NCBI RefSeq assembly: GCF_950100655.1
Contig: NZ_CATNLY010000001.1
Location: forward strand, 310,001 to 374,000
Reading direction: 5' to 3'
Origin: Pleomorphomonas sp. T1.2MG-36
Lineage (GTDB): Bacteria; Pseudomonadota; Alphaproteobacteria; Rhizobiales; Pleomorphomonadaceae
Length of the DNA stretch: 64,000 nt
Part shown: one piece after another, positions 8,889 to 18,856 of the stretch
Layout: every line of letters starts with the position of its first letter
Position numbering within the stretch: the first letter of the stretch is position 1
Notes under the pieces: model-generated
Databases searched by the model: none
What the model was told of the DNA's origin: nothing
Seen by the model: the letters and a program-made list of their open reading frames with translations, nothing else
Position numbers and translations under genes: made by a program

Positions 8889-9830
8889 GTGAACGGACCT
8901 CTTCTCGGCATCGCAGCTGGTGCCGCCTCCGCTCTGCTTTTCGCGGCCGTCACAAGTGGCGGTGCCCTTGGCACGCCGCTGTTCTTCATGTCCGCGCTTC
9001 CCATCGCCATCGTCACCATCGGTTGGGGCACGTTCGCCGGCATCGCCGCCGTGCTCGCCGGCCTTGTCGGCCTTTGGGCTTTCGTGTCCTGGAAGGCCGC
9101 TCTGCTGCACGCACTGGTCGTCGCCGGCCCGATGGCCTTCTATGCCTATCTCGTCGGCCTAGGCCGGCCGCTCGATGCCGAGGGGCGGAGTTTCGAGTGG
9201 TATCCTCTCGGTCGCGTCTTCACCGCCATGGTGCTGATCACTGCCGCGACCATCGTCGGTGTCGGCATGGTGATCGGCTTCGATATCGAAGCGACCGCTG
9301 GCGATGTTGCCGACATGCTGGTAGCCATGGGCCAGGCTTCGGGTGAACTCGGCGCGCCGACCCGAGAAGACCTGCTGCCGGCTCTGCTTCTCTACATGCG
9401 CCTGATGCCCTTTGCGCTTGGCATGTTCTGGCTGGTCCTGACCGCTATCAATCTGTGGCTGGGTGGCCGCGTCGTACGTCTTTCGGGGCGCATGAAGCGC
9501 GGCGAGGACTCCATAGCCGAGACGCTGTCGCTGCCGATGTGGATGGCGGGCGTGTTCGTGGCCGCTGCCCTGCTTGCCGGTCTCGATGGTCCGCTCGGCC
9601 TCGTTGCCGGCGTCGTCGCAGGGGCTGCCGGCATGGGCTTCGCGATGGTCGGCTTCGCCGTTCTCCACGTTTTCATGCGCGGGAACCCGACGGCCCCACT
9701 CATTCTTGGCGTCACCTACGGCGCCACGTTCGTGCTCTCCATTCCTCTCATTCCGCTGGCCATCGCCGGCATTCTCGACGGTCCGCTTGGCCTCAGGGCC
9801 AAGCGACTTGGCAAACGACCGGGTGCCTGA
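8889..9830 (+). CDS. DUF2232 multi-pass membrane protein
   Basis: This is a hydrophobic protein of about 313 residues with some eight predicted membrane helices. It occupies the usual place of the DUF2232 (YybS-like) family between rpsR and rplI in Rhizobiales. The function is unknown. The frame is open from GTG 8763, but that would add a polar 42-residue leader. GTG 8889 starts directly at NGPLLGIAAG and the first helix, and is preferred. Both candidate starts are GTG, so the choice is uncertain. It is likely co-transcribed with the ribosomal genes. Confidence 0.8.
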   Translation: MNGPLLGIAAGAASALLFAAVTSGGALGTPLFFMSALPIAIVTIGWGTFAGIAAVLAGLVGLWAFVSWKAALLHALVVAGPMAFYAYLVGLGRPLDAEGRSFEWYPLGRVFTAMVLITAATIVGVGMVIGFDIEATAGDVADMLVAMGQASGELGAPTREDLLPALLLYMRLMPFALGMFWLVLTAINLWLGGRVVRLSGRMKRGEDSIAETLSLPMWMAGVFVAAALLAGLDGPLGLVAGVVAGAAGMGFAMVGFAVLHVFMRGNPTAPLILGVTYGATFVLSIPLIPLAIAGILDGPLGLRAKRLGKRPGA

Positions 9831-9887
9831 CGGCCTCGATCCGCACAACGGCGGCGACGCCGCAACAAACAGAACGGAGTAAACAAA

Positions 9888-10451
9888 ATGAAGGTCATCC
9901 TTCTCGAGCGCATCGGCAAGCACGGCACCCTCGGCGAGACCATCAGGGTCCGCGACGGCTTCGCCCGCAACTACCTGCTGCCGCAGGGCAAGGCGCTGCG
10001 CGCCACCAAGGAAAACCAGGCCCGCTTCGACCGCGAGCGCGCCGCTCTCGAGGTCCGCAACGCCGAGCGCAAGTCCTCTGCCGAGCAGGTCAAGGTCGGC
10101 CTCGACCAGCGCTCCTTCGTCGTGGTCCGCCAGGCTGCCGAGACCGGCCAGCTCTACGGTTCCGTCGCCGCCCGCGACATCGTCGACATCCTGGCCGCCG
10201 CCGGTGAGACCGTCACCCGCTCGCAGGTGGACATCAACACGCCGATCAAGAACCTCGGCGTCCACAGCGTCGAGATCGTCCTGCACGCCGACGTTCGCGC
10301 CACCATCACCCTCAACATCGCCCGCTCCGAGGAAGAGGCCCTGCGCCAGGCCAAGGGTGAAGATGTCACCGCTGGCGCCCGCGAGGACACCTTCGTGCGC
10401 GAAGTCGGCTCGGTGCTCGACGACGAGGGCATGGACCGCGAGGAACTCTGA
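9888..10451 (+). CDS. rplI: 50S ribosomal protein L9
   Basis: L9 binds 23S rRNA near the L1 stalk and helps hold the reading frame. The N-terminal domain shows [37 protein letters not shown], the classic signature, followed by the long connecting helix and C-terminal domain. At 187 residues it is longer than E. coli L9 (149) through an acidic C-terminal extension, as is usual in this order. A GGAG motif precedes the ATG, and a strong terminator follows 36 bases after the stop. Confidence 0.97.
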   Translation: MKVILLERIGKHGTLGETIRVRDGFARNYLLPQGKALRATKENQARFDRERAALEVRNAERKSSAEQVKVGLDQRSFVVVRQAAETGQLYGSVAARDIVDILAAAGETVTRSQVDINTPIKNLGVHSVEIVLHADVRATITLNIARSEEEALRQAKGEDVTAGAREDTFVREVGSVLDDEGMDREEL

Positions 10452-10487
10452 GCCGACTTCGGTTCTGAGTCTGCGAAAGCCAACAAG

Positions 10488-10515
10488 CCCCGGGATTCGC
10501 ATCCCGGGGTTTTTG
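10488..10515 (+). terminator. rho-independent terminator after rplI
   Basis: The stem CCCCGGGAT/ATCCCGGGG (9 bp) has a TCGC loop and is followed by a run of T. It closes the rpsF-rplI operon and separates it from dnaB. Confidence 0.9.
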
Positions 10516-10697
10516 TTGTCGAAACAATGGCATGACGATTCTTTCGTTCAGCGTTGCCGCGAGACGAGAGTCAATGGGTATCATCGCAAATTCGATTCCC
10601 GTGTGAATTACGGGAACCGATGACAACTGCCGCATCCCGGCAGGGCGAGGCTTGATACTGTCCCTCCTTCATCCGTCAGCAGGAACACGTTCGTCCC

Positions 10698-12185
10698 ATG
10701 TCAACCGTCCGCCGTGTCGAAGATCAGACTACCGCGCTCACCCGCAGCGCGCCGCACAATGTCGAGGCGGAGCGGCAGTTGCTGGGTGCCATGCTGATGA
10801 ACAACGAGACGTTCTTCCGCGTCTCCGACTTCCTCGAGCCGCCGCATTTCTTCATCGAGCAGCACAAGGCGATCTACGAGAAGATCGGCCAGCTCATTCG
10901 CGGCGGCAAGGTCGCCTCGCCGATCACCCTGAAAACCTTCTATCCCGCCGATTATCAGATCGCCGAGATGCCGGTGACGCAGTATCTGCTGCGGCTCGCC
11001 TCCGAGGCGACCACCATCATCAACGCCGAGGACTACGGCCGCATCATCCACGACCTCGCCGTCCGCCGCGACCTGATCCGCATCGGCGAGGACATGGTCA
11101 ACATCGCCTATGACGCGCCGATCGACATGCCGCCGCGCGCCCAGATCGAGGATGCCGAGCGGCGGCTGTTCGGCATCGCCGAGAGCGGCCGCTACGAGGG
11201 CGGATTCCATACCTTCTCCGACGCGCTGCGCGAGGCGATCGACATGGCCGCCGCCGCCTACCAGCGCGACGGGCATCTGTCGGGCATCGCTACCGGTCTT
11301 GCCGATCTCGATCGGACCATGGGCGGTTTGCAGCGGTCAGACCTGATCATCCTTGCCGCGCGTCCCGCCATGGGCAAGACGTCGCTGGTCACCAACATCG
11401 CCTTCAACGTCGCCAATGCCTACGAGGCGGCCGAGCAGCCGGATGGCTCGCTGAAGACCGTCAACGGCGGTATCGTCGGCTTCTTCAGCCTTGAAATGTC
11501 GTCCGAGCAGCTGGCGACGCGTATCCTTGCCGAGCAGTCGGAAGTGTCGTCGTCCGACATCCGCCGCGGCAACATCGACGAGAATCAGTTCGCCAAGCTG
11601 GCCGCCGTCGCCCAGCGCATGCAGACGCTGCCGCTCTACATCGACCACACCGGCGGCATCTCCATTGCCCAGCTCGCAGCGCGTGCCCGGCGCCTGAAAC
11701 GCCAGCGCGGCCTCGACGTGGTCATCGTCGACTACCTGCAACTGCTATCTGGCTCCTCGAAGTCCGCCCAAGGCGGCCGCGTTCAGGAAATCACCGAGAT
11801 CACCACCGGTCTCAAGGCGCTGGCCAAGGAACTGGCAGTGCCGATCATCGCCCTGTCGCAGCTGTCGCGTCAGGTGGAAAGCCGCGACGACAAGCGGCCC
11901 CAGCTTTCCGACTTGCGCGAATCCGGCTCGATCGAACAGGACGCCGACGTGGTGATGTTCATCTACCGCGACGAGTATTACCTGCAATCGCGCATGCCCA
12001 AGGAAGGCACCGAGGACTTCTTCAAGTGGCAGACCGAGATGGACCGCGTCACCGGCAAGGCCGAGGTGATCATCGGCAAGCAGCGCCACGGCCCCACGGG
12101 TACCGTGCAGCTCGCCTTCGACGCTTCGGTCACCCGCTTCTCCGATCTTGCCAAGGACGACTATCTGCCCGAGCGCTTCGAATGA
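10698..12185 (+). CDS. dnaB: replicative DNA helicase DnaB
   Basis: DnaB is the hexameric 5'-3' helicase that unwinds DNA at the fork. The N-terminal primase-interaction domain begins at APHNVEAERQLLGAML. The RecA-like domain carries the Walker A motif ARPAMGKTSL, the Walker B region VVIVDYLQLL, then SQLSRQVESRDDKRPQLSDLRESG. The 495-residue length is normal, and no intein or insertion is seen. It lies downstream of the rplI terminator with a 182-base gap, so it probably has its own promoter. Confidence 0.97.
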   Translation: MSTVRRVEDQTTALTRSAPHNVEAERQLLGAMLMNNETFFRVSDFLEPPHFFIEQHKAIYEKIGQLIRGGKVASPITLKTFYPADYQIAEMPVTQYLLRLASEATTIINAEDYGRIIHDLAVRRDLIRIGEDMVNIAYDAPIDMPPRAQIEDAERRLFGIAESGRYEGGFHTFSDALREAIDMAAAAYQRDGHLSGIATGLADLDRTMGGLQRSDLIILAARPAMGKTSLVTNIAFNVANAYEAAEQPDGSLKTVNGGIVGFFSLEMSSEQLATRILAEQSEVSSSDIRRGNIDENQFAKLAAVAQRMQTLPLYIDHTGGISIAQLAARARRLKRQRGLDVVIVDYLQLLSGSSKSAQGGRVQEITEITTGLKALAKELAVPIIALSQLSRQVESRDDKRPQLSDLRESGSIEQDADVVMFIYRDEYYLQSRMPKEGTEDFFKWQTEMDRVTGKAEVIIGKQRHGPTGTVQLAFDASVTRFSDLAKDDYLPERFE

Positions 12186-12205
12186 CGGTCGGTTCTTGAA
12201 ATGAC

Positions 12206-12246
12206 AAAGGCCCCGGCGGCGTTAAGCTCCGGGGCCTTCGCTTTTT
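12206..12246. terminator. bidirectional terminator dnaB / phytase-like gene
   Basis: AAGGCCCCGG (12207-12216) pairs with CCGGGGCCTT (12229-12238) around a 12-base loop. CTTTTT follows on the plus strand, and TTTGTCATTT follows on the minus strand, so it can serve both convergent genes. Confidence 0.85.
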
Positions 12247-12257
12247 GGTCGATGCAC

Positions 12258-13613
12258 TTACTTGGCAGCGAGGAAATCGCCCACTTCGAGCAACACGAAC
12301 TCGTTGTCATCCGCCTTGTCCACGGCGCGTCCGGCCGAGTACGGCAGGTTGTTGTCGTTGCCGACAATGATATGCGTGGCATCGACGACATCGACGTTCT
12401 CGATGGTGACGAAGGGCATCGTGTAGACACCGTTCACGGCGCCCTGCCTGGCCTTGCCGTCCGGATCGGCAATGTTCAACAGATCGATATAGCCGACCTT
12501 GCGCACCGCCTTGCCGACGTTGTCGTCACCGAAGGCTATCTTGTAGATGCGCTTGTGCTTGGCCGGCTTGTCGAAGCAGGTTGGCTCGGGCTTGGCCGGA
12601 TCGGCACACGCCTTGTCGGCGAGGCCGGCGCCACCGTCGCGCTCGATCACTAGCGCCGTGCCCTCGTCGACCATGTTGAAGTCGCCGATGTTGGTGCCGG
12701 CGCCCGAGAAGGGATAGAGCCAGGAGCGGCCGGTCCAGGCCTTCTTGGCAACGTCGAACTCGATGATGCGGGTGGCGGTCGCACCGTCGGCCTGCTCGAA
12801 CTTGCCGTCCCCAAGATAGAGCGGCCCCTCAAGCAGCGCATAGAGCTTGCTGCCATCCTTCGACTGGGCCAGCCCCTCGAAGCCGTTGGAACGGCGGAGA
12901 TTGAAGGCCGGCAGCGGCTTGGTGGGGTCGGCCGTCAGAGCCAAGGTCGGATTGTCCGGCGATAGCACCGGCTTGCCGTCGACGAGCGTCGGGATGACGT
13001 CGGTCAGCTTGCCCTCGGCGGTGACGTGGAGAAGATAGGGGCCGAGTTCCTCGCCGATCCAGAAGCCGTCGCCAACCGGCTGGATCGACTCGATGTCGAA
13101 GTCGGCGCCGGTGAGATAGCGCGCGTCGGCGCCTTCCATGACGATCGGGAACGGCGCCACCTTGTCGGGATCGCTCAGGAACAGCGTATCGAGGCGATCG
13201 ATCTTGCCGGCCTGCCAGTCCGGCTTGATGTGATGCAGCATCAGCATGGCGTCGGACGAGTTGGACTTGCTGCCGAATCCATTGTCGCTGAGGCTCCAGA
13301 ACGTGCCGTCGGCCATGGTCTTGATGCCCGAGAATCCTTGCACGGCCTGGCCGTCGAACGGCAGACCGAGGCCGGTCTTGCGAACGCCGTCGAGGCCGGG
13401 CACAGAGCCGAGCGTCGTCGCGCGCTTGCGGTCCGGCGTCGAGAACTTGCCCGCCTGCTTGAGGAACGACGGCGCATCCGCCGGGGCGGAAATGACGGTG
13501 TTTGCCGGCAGAATGGCCTGGGACACCAGCGTCGCCTTGAAAGCCGTTTCGTCGGCGACGGCGAAAGCGGAGGAAACCACAAGGGCGACGGACGCCAAGA
13601 GCAAAGTCTTCAT
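12258..13613 (-). CDS. esterase-like/phytase-like secreted protein
   Basis: A secreted protein of about 451 residues with a signal peptide (MKTLLLASVALVVSSAFAVA). It resembles the 'esterase-like activity of phytase' beta-propeller family: FSGIKTMADGTFWSLSDNGFG, EGLAQSKDGSKLYALLEGPL and FNMVDEGTALVIERDGGAG are typical blade sequences. The family is tied to phosphoester hydrolysis outside the cytoplasm, but the exact substrate is unknown. ATG 13613 is chosen over the in-frame GTG at 13622 because AGGTGAG lies just before it and the signal peptide starts there. A hairpin separates it from the ABC operon upstream. Confidence 0.8.
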   Translation of the reverse strand: MKTLLLASVALVVSSAFAVADETAFKATLVSQAILPANTVISAPADAPSFLKQAGKFSTPDRKRATTLGSVPGLDGVRKTGLGLPFDGQAVQGFSGIKTMADGTFWSLSDNGFGSKSNSSDAMLMLHHIKPDWQAGKIDRLDTLFLSDPDKVAPFPIVMEGADARYLTGADFDIESIQPVGDGFWIGEELGPYLLHVTAEGKLTDVIPTLVDGKPVLSPDNPTLALTADPTKPLPAFNLRRSNGFEGLAQSKDGSKLYALLEGPLYLGDGKFEQADGATATRIIEFDVAKKAWTGRSWLYPFSGAGTNIGDFNMVDEGTALVIERDGGAGLADKACADPAKPEPTCFDKPAKHKRIYKIAFGDDNVGKAVRKVGYIDLLNIADPDGKARQGAVNGVYTMPFVTIENVDVVDATHIIVGNDNNLPYSAGRAVDKADDNEFVLLEVGDFLAAK

Positions 13614-13727
13614 CGGGCTCACCTGAAAAGGATTGGAGAAAGCCCGACCTTGGTAAGAAGTGCAGGTGTCAGTGAATTGACATCGCCATGACGCTTCGAT
13701 GATGCATCCGACGCTCGAATGCGAAGA

Positions 13728-13747
13728 CGCCCGGCAGTTGCCGGGCG
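13728..13747 (-). terminator. hairpin after peptide-ABC operon
   Basis: CGCCCGGC pairs with GCCGGGCG around a 4-base AGTT loop, 47 bases beyond the stop of the binding-protein gene. The bases that follow on the minus strand (GTCTTC) form only a weak U-tract. It probably ends the iminopeptidase-ABC operon. Confidence 0.55.
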
Positions 13748-13793
13748 CCGATGATCGTGGTGCCGCTGCTTTCGGCGGCGCTCCCGAGAAGGC

Positions 13794-15308
13794 TTAGTTC
13801 TTCTTGGTTTCTTCCAGGAAGAAGCGGCCGAGCGGGTTCTGGTCGAAGTTCTCGATGTTCGAGCGAGACACGTTGCGGTAGGGGCTGTAGTAGAGATCCA
13901 CCCAGTTGACGTCGTCCTTCGCCATCTTCTGGAGATCGACGTACATCTGCTCGCGCTTCTTGGGATCCATCTCGACGCGGGCGGCGGCAACCAGATCCTT
14001 GACCGCCGGATTGTTGTAGCGGGTCATGTAGTTCATGTTGCTGTCGTGGCCGAGCACGAAGGTGGTCTTCTGGTCCGGGTCGAGCACGTCGTTGGTCCAG
14101 TACATGACGGATATGTCGTAGTCGCCGTCGATCAGCATGTTCCAGCTCTGGCTCGGATCGACCTTCTGGAGATCGACCGTGACGCCGGCCTTGGCAAGCT
14201 GCTGCTGCAGGAGAACGGCGATCTGCTCGTCGACCTCGTCGCCGGCATTGACCACATAGTTGAGCTTGAGATTGGCCGCGCCGGCGTCGGCCAGCATGGC
14301 CTTCGCCTTCTCCGGATCGTAAGGCCGCTGGAGATTGTCGGCGTAGTGGTAGAGGGCACCCTTCGGAATATAGGAGTAGGCCACCTGGCCGAGACCGAAG
14401 GTCACGGCATCGACGATCGCCTTCTTGTCGATCGCCATATCCAGCGCCTGACGCACTTCCTTCTTGGCGAGCGCGCCGTGCTCGTGGTTGATGAGGAGGT
14501 GATCCTCACGCGTCGAAGTGTCCAGATGGATCTTGAGGTTGGGATCCTTCTGAAGCTCGGCGATGCGGGAGAACGGCACGAAGATCGCCGTGTCGATCTC
14601 GCCGGCCTGCACCTTCAGCATGCGCGTGTTGTCGTCGGGAATGGAGATCCACTCGACGCCATCGAGGCTGACATTGGCGGCGTCCCAGTATTCCGGGTTC
14701 TTGACCAGGATGACGCGATCGCCGCGCCGCCACTCCTTGACGGCAAAGGCGCCCGAGCCGATCGGCGTCTCGCCGAAGGCTTCTTCACCCATTTCCTCGA
14801 GCGCCTTCTTCGGCAGCACCGACACGTTGGGCAGGGCCAGCGACGACAGGAAGGGCGCCGACGGTCCGGTCAGCTTGACGACCAGCGTCTTCGGATCAGC
14901 GGCCGTGGCCGTATCGACGATCTTGTAGCTGTCGGCCCACAGTGAGCCGGGGTTGTCGCGGATGCGCAGGATCGAGAAAGCGGCGTCATCCGCCGTCACC
15001 GGGTCGCCGTTGGAGAACTTGGCGTCGCGCAGCTTGAAGGTATAGGTCAGGCCGTCGTCGGAAATGGTCCAGCTTTCGGCAAGGCCGGGGATCAGCTTGG
15101 TACCGGTCTTGTCGACGCGGACCAGCACGTCGAACACGTTGGAGAACACCCAGTTGTCGACGTTCTGAGCGGTCTTGATCGGGTCGAAGGTCGTGCCGTC
15201 CTCGCGGCGGCCAATGGTGAGGACGCCGGCAGCCTCGGCGATCGAAGCCCCGAAAATAAGTGTGGCGAGAACGGTCGCCACGCTGAGTTTGGTCCACTTT
15301 GCGGTCAT
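13794..15308 (-). CDS. ABC transporter substrate-binding protein, family 5 (peptide/opine type)
   Basis: A periplasmic binding protein (504 residues) of the DppA/OppA cluster that should capture a peptide-like or amine solute for the permeases encoded upstream. A signal peptide ends at about residue 26 (ASIAEA). The family patterns FDPIKTAQNVDNWVFSNVFDVLVR and LIPGLAESWTISDDGLTYTFKLR are clear. AAGGGA precedes the start. It is the last gene of a minus-strand operon headed by an iminopeptidase-like gene, 22 bases after the ATPase gene. By context the ligand may be the plant-derived signal or a nutrient sensed by the divergent LuxR-type regulator (inference). Confidence 0.92.
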   Translation of the reverse strand: MTAKWTKLSVATVLATLIFGASIAEAAGVLTIGRREDGTTFDPIKTAQNVDNWVFSNVFDVLVRVDKTGTKLIPGLAESWTISDDGLTYTFKLRDAKFSNGDPVTADDAAFSILRIRDNPGSLWADSYKIVDTATAADPKTLVVKLTGPSAPFLSSLALPNVSVLPKKALEEMGEEAFGETPIGSGAFAVKEWRRGDRVILVKNPEYWDAANVSLDGVEWISIPDDNTRMLKVQAGEIDTAIFVPFSRIAELQKDPNLKIHLDTSTREDHLLINHEHGALAKKEVRQALDMAIDKKAIVDAVTFGLGQVAYSYIPKGALYHYADNLQRPYDPEKAKAMLADAGAANLKLNYVVNAGDEVDEQIAVLLQQQLAKAGVTVDLQKVDPSQSWNMLIDGDYDISVMYWTNDVLDPDQKTTFVLGHDSNMNYMTRYNNPAVKDLVAAARVEMDPKKREQMYVDLQKMAKDDVNWVDLYYSPYRNVSRSNIENFDQNPLGRFFLEETKKN

Positions 15309-15330
15309 GTCGAGTTCCCTTCTGGTTATC

Positions 15331-17043
15331 TTATGATGCTTCGTCCGTGATCAGTCCGGACGTTCCTTCGGCCAAAGCGTCCCCAGCCCTTGGAGACAAG
15401 AGCGGCTTGTCCGGATCGATATCCGGAATGGCGCCGATCAGCGCCCGCGTGTAGGCCTCTCGCGGCGCGGCGAAAACCTTGTCGGTCGGCCCCTCTTCGA
15501 CGATCTCGCCGTGGTACATCACCACCACCCGTTCGCAGAGGCTGCGGACGATGGCGAGATCATGGGCGATGAACAGCAGCGTCAGATTGAGTTGCCGCTT
15601 GAGATCGCGGAAGAGGTCGACGATCTGCGCCTGGATGGTGACGTCGAGCGCCGCGACGCACTCGTCGGCAACGATCAGCTTGGGATTGACCGCCAGAGCC
15701 CGCGCGATACCGGCGCGCTGGCACTGGCCGCCGCTCATCGACAGCGGCTTACGGTGCGCGAACTCACGCTCCAGGCCGACGAGATCGAGCAGTTCGCCGA
15801 TGCGTTCGGGTATCCGCTCCTTCGGCACGCTTTCCTGCACGGCCAGCACTTCGGCCAACATGGCGCCGATGGTGAGACGCGGATTGAGCGCGTTGTAGGG
15901 GTCCTGGAACACCATGGCCGTCTCGCGGCGTAGCTTCCTCAGCGCCTTTGCCCGCTCGGTGACGATGTCGGCCCCATCGAAGGCGACGTGTCCGTCGGAA
16001 ATCGGCGTCAGGCCGAGCAGCGCTCGCGCCAGCGTCGACTTGCCGGAACCGCTCTCGCCGACGATGCCCACCGTCTCACCGGGCATCACCTGCAGGCTGA
16101 CGCCCTTCACGGCCGAAAACTCACGCGGACCACCGGCGAACAGGGCTCGACCGGTGACCGGAAAGCGGACATGAAGATCGTCGATCTCGACGAGCGGCCG
16201 CGCCTTGGAGGCGGCATGATCTTGGACGACGATGGGCGCTGCCTGCCTTGCCGGCATCGACGGATGAGAGGCGATCAGGTTTTGGGTGTAGGGATGCTGC
16301 GGCCGACCCAGCACATCGCGCTTGTCGCCGGTCTCCAGCAGCCGCCCTTGCCGGAGCACGGCGATGCGGTCGCAGGTCTGGGCGACGATGCCAAGGTCGT
16401 GGGTGATCATGATCACCGACAGGCCTCGGCTTTCCCGGAGGTCCATCAGCAGCTTCAGGATCTGCGCCTGGATGGTGACGTCGAGCGCCGTAGTCGGCTC
16501 GTCGGCGATCAGGATGCGCGGATCGCAGGATAGCGCCACGCCGATCATCGCTCTTTGGCGCATGCCGCCAGAGAACTCGTGCGGATAGCCATTGTACTGC
16601 CGGGTCGGGTGCGGAAACCCCACCTGTTCCAGGATCTCCAGCGCCGCCGCCCTCGCCTCCTTGCCGTCGACGCCGCGATGGACGCGGATGCCCTCGGCGA
16701 TCTGGTCGCCGATGCGCATCAGCGGATCGAGATGGCTGGTCGGATTCTGGAAGATCATGCCGATGTCGCGGCCACGCACCGCGCGGATCTCGGCTTCCGA
16801 CGCCTTGGTAAGATCGCGGCCGTCGAGCGTCACCGAGCCAGAGGTGATCGCCAGCTTGGGCGACGGCATCAGCCGCACCAGCGACCGACAGGTCAAGCTC
16901 TTGCCCGAGCCGCTTTCGCCGACGAGGCCGAGGATCTCGCCCTTGCCGAGGTCGAAGGACACGGTGTCGATCAGCGTGCGCGGACCATCCTCGCCGGAGA
17001 AGACGACGCTGAGGTCGCGGACGGAGAGCAGCGTCTCGCTCAT
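15331..17043 (-). CDS. fused dual-ATPase of a peptide-type ABC importer (DppD-DppF like)
   Basis: One 570-residue polypeptide holds two complete nucleotide-binding domains that are separate proteins (DppD and DppF) in E. coli. The first has Walker A GESGSGKS and signature FSGGMRQRAMIG. The second has GESGSGKS and MSGGQCQRAGIARAL. Each has the family-specific C-terminal segment (RPQHPYTQNLIASHP, APREAYTRALIGAIPDI). The frame is open upstream, but ATG 17043 overlaps the permease stop by 4 bases (ATGA), which fixes the start and implies translational coupling. Confidence 0.94.
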   Translation of the reverse strand: MSETLLSVRDLSVVFSGEDGPRTLIDTVSFDLGKGEILGLVGESGSGKSLTCRSLVRLMPSPKLAITSGSVTLDGRDLTKASEAEIRAVRGRDIGMIFQNPTSHLDPLMRIGDQIAEGIRVHRGVDGKEARAAALEILEQVGFPHPTRQYNGYPHEFSGGMRQRAMIGVALSCDPRILIADEPTTALDVTIQAQILKLLMDLRESRGLSVIMITHDLGIVAQTCDRIAVLRQGRLLETGDKRDVLGRPQHPYTQNLIASHPSMPARQAAPIVVQDHAASKARPLVEIDDLHVRFPVTGRALFAGGPREFSAVKGVSLQVMPGETVGIVGESGSGKSTLARALLGLTPISDGHVAFDGADIVTERAKALRKLRRETAMVFQDPYNALNPRLTIGAMLAEVLAVQESVPKERIPERIGELLDLVGLEREFAHRKPLSMSGGQCQRAGIARALAVNPKLIVADECVAALDVTIQAQIVDLFRDLKRQLNLTLLFIAHDLAIVRSLCERVVVMYHGEIVEEGPTDKVFAAPREAYTRALIGAIPDIDPDKPLLSPRAGDALAEGTSGLITDEAS

Positions 17044-17876
17044 TCGCGTACCCCCAGGAGATCGCCAAGACCATCGCCGGTCAGAGAGAAGCCGAAGGCC
17101 AGCGTCACGATGGAGAGCCCCGGAAACAGTGTGATCCACCAGGCCGTGGTGATGAAGCTCTGCCCTTCCGCCACCATCACGCCCCACTCGGCGATCGGCG
17201 GTTGCACACCAAGGCCGAGGTAACTGATGGCCGCGCCGGACAGCAGCACCAGCACGCAGTCGGACATCGAGAACACCACCGAACCGGCAATGGCGTTGGG
17301 CAAGAGGTGGCGGAACATGATGCGCGGCCCTGAGAAGCCGAGACTGAGCGCCGCCGTGGCGTAGTCGACCGTCTTCAAGACCAGCATCTGCGCCCGGATC
17401 AGCCGGGCGTAGGACACCCAGCCGACCAGTGCCATGGCGATGTAGAAGCTCTGAAGCCCCGGCCCAAGAATGGCGATGATGGACAGCATCAGCACCAGGA
17501 AGGGAAAGGCGAGGATGATGTCGATGATGCGCATGAAGACGATGTCGACCTTGCCGCCGAGATAACCGGCGATCGTGCCGACCGTCGTCCCGATCAGAAA
17601 GGGAAAGAGGACACCGATCACCGCGATCTGCAAGTCGACGCGCGTGCCCCAGATGACGCGGGAGAAGATATCGCGGCCGAAGTTGTCGGTACCGAACGGA
17701 TGCGCCCAGGATGGCGCCTGGAGACGCAGGTCGCCATTTTGCAGGATCGGATCGTAGGGTGCGACGATCGGCGCCAGCAGTGCGATGACGACGAACAGGG
17801 CGAGCAGGATCAGGCCGGCCAGCAGTGTGGGCCGCTGGCGGACCGCCTTCCAGGCCGGAGCGAACGCGGCGGTCAT
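17040..17876 (-). CDS. peptide-type ABC permease, DppC-like
   Basis: An inner-membrane permease of 278 residues with about six helices and the cytoplasmic EAA-type loop YATAALSLGFSGPRIMFRHLLPNAI that docks on the ATPase. The N-terminal pattern PYDPILQNGDLRLQAPSWAHPFGTDNFGRDIFSRVIWGTR is a clear DppC/OppC signature. It overlaps its neighbours on both sides by 4 bases (17040-17043 and 17873-17876), as expected in a tight transporter operon. Confidence 0.94.
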   Translation of the reverse strand: MTAAFAPAWKAVRQRPTLLAGLILLALFVVIALLAPIVAPYDPILQNGDLRLQAPSWAHPFGTDNFGRDIFSRVIWGTRVDLQIAVIGVLFPFLIGTTVGTIAGYLGGKVDIVFMRIIDIILAFPFLVLMLSIIAILGPGLQSFYIAMALVGWVSYARLIRAQMLVLKTVDYATAALSLGFSGPRIMFRHLLPNAIAGSVVFSMSDCVLVLLSGAAISYLGLGVQPPIAEWGVMVAEGQSFITTAWWITLFPGLSIVTLAFGFSLTGDGLGDLLGVRE

Positions 17877-18811
17877 TGCTTCACCCTCGGGTCGATGGCG
17901 ACGGTGACGATGTCGGCGATGAAGTTCACCAGCACCGTGGCGCAGGCGAACACCATGGCAACGCCCTGCACCACCATGTAGTCGCGCGAGAAGATGGCGC
18001 GGACGAGCAGTTGGCCCATGCCCGGCAGCGCGAACACGCTTTCGACGACGACGGTGCCGCCGATCAGCCAGCCGATGTTGACGGCCAAGAGATTGACTGT
18101 CGGCACCAGCGAGTTGGGCACGACATGTCGCCAGAAGACGATGCTCTCCGGCATGCCGCGCGCCCGTGCCGCCGTGGCGAGGTCGCCCTTCAGCTCGGCG
18201 ATCATCGCCGTCCGAAGGGAACGGATCAGCACGGTCGACAGCGACAGCGCGATGGTCAGCGATGGCAGGATCAGATGATAGAGCTTGTCGGCAAGATTCT
18301 CGCCGTAGCCGGAGACCGGGAAGAGGTCGAGCCGCACCGAGAAGAAGATGATCAGCATCAGCGCCAGCCAGAACGGCGGGAATCCGATGCCAAACGTCGA
18401 AATGAAGCGCACGATGTGGTCGGCCGGCCCACCGTTCGATCGCGCCGCCAGCGAGGCGAGCGGCACGGCGATGATCAGCGACAGCAGCACCGCCGAAAGC
18501 ACCAGCGCCAGCGTCGGCTCGATGCGCGTCGTGATCAGCCTCAGGACGTCGATCTTGTACAAGATCGACTTGCCCATCTCGCCGTGGGCGAGGTTCTGGA
18601 GAAAGTAGAAGTATTGCAGCCAGATCGGCTGATCGAGCCCGTACTGGGCACGAATGGCCGCGATGGCCGTCGGCGTCGACTTGGTGCCGAGCAGCACGCG
18701 CGCCGGATCGCCTGGGATGAGACGCACCAGGACGAAGGTGATGACGCTGATGCCGAACAGCACCGGCAGGAACTGCAAGGGGCGATAGAGGACGAACTTA
18801 TACCGGTGCAT
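17873..18811 (-). CDS. peptide-type ABC permease, DppB-like
   Basis: A 312-residue inner-membrane permease of the DppB/OppB group. It starts with RPLQFLPVLFGISVITFVLVRLIPGDPARVLLG and has the EAA loop DLATAARARGMPESIVFWRHVVPNSL. It forms the channel with the DppC-like protein that follows. GGAAG precedes the ATG. It begins 45 bases after the stop of the iminopeptidase-like gene, so the hydrolase and transporter probably share one transcript. Confidence 0.94.
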   Translation of the reverse strand: MHRYKFVLYRPLQFLPVLFGISVITFVLVRLIPGDPARVLLGTKSTPTAIAAIRAQYGLDQPIWLQYFYFLQNLAHGEMGKSILYKIDVLRLITTRIEPTLALVLSAVLLSLIIAVPLASLAARSNGGPADHIVRFISTFGIGFPPFWLALMLIIFFSVRLDLFPVSGYGENLADKLYHLILPSLTIALSLSTVLIRSLRTAMIAELKGDLATAARARGMPESIVFWRHVVPNSLVPTVNLLAVNIGWLIGGTVVVESVFALPGMGQLLVRAIFSRDYMVVQGVAMVFACATVLVNFIADIVTVAIDPRVKQ

Positions 18812-18856
18812 TGCGGCTTCCGGACTGGGGAATGAGTGTCATTGGCGGGACAGGCG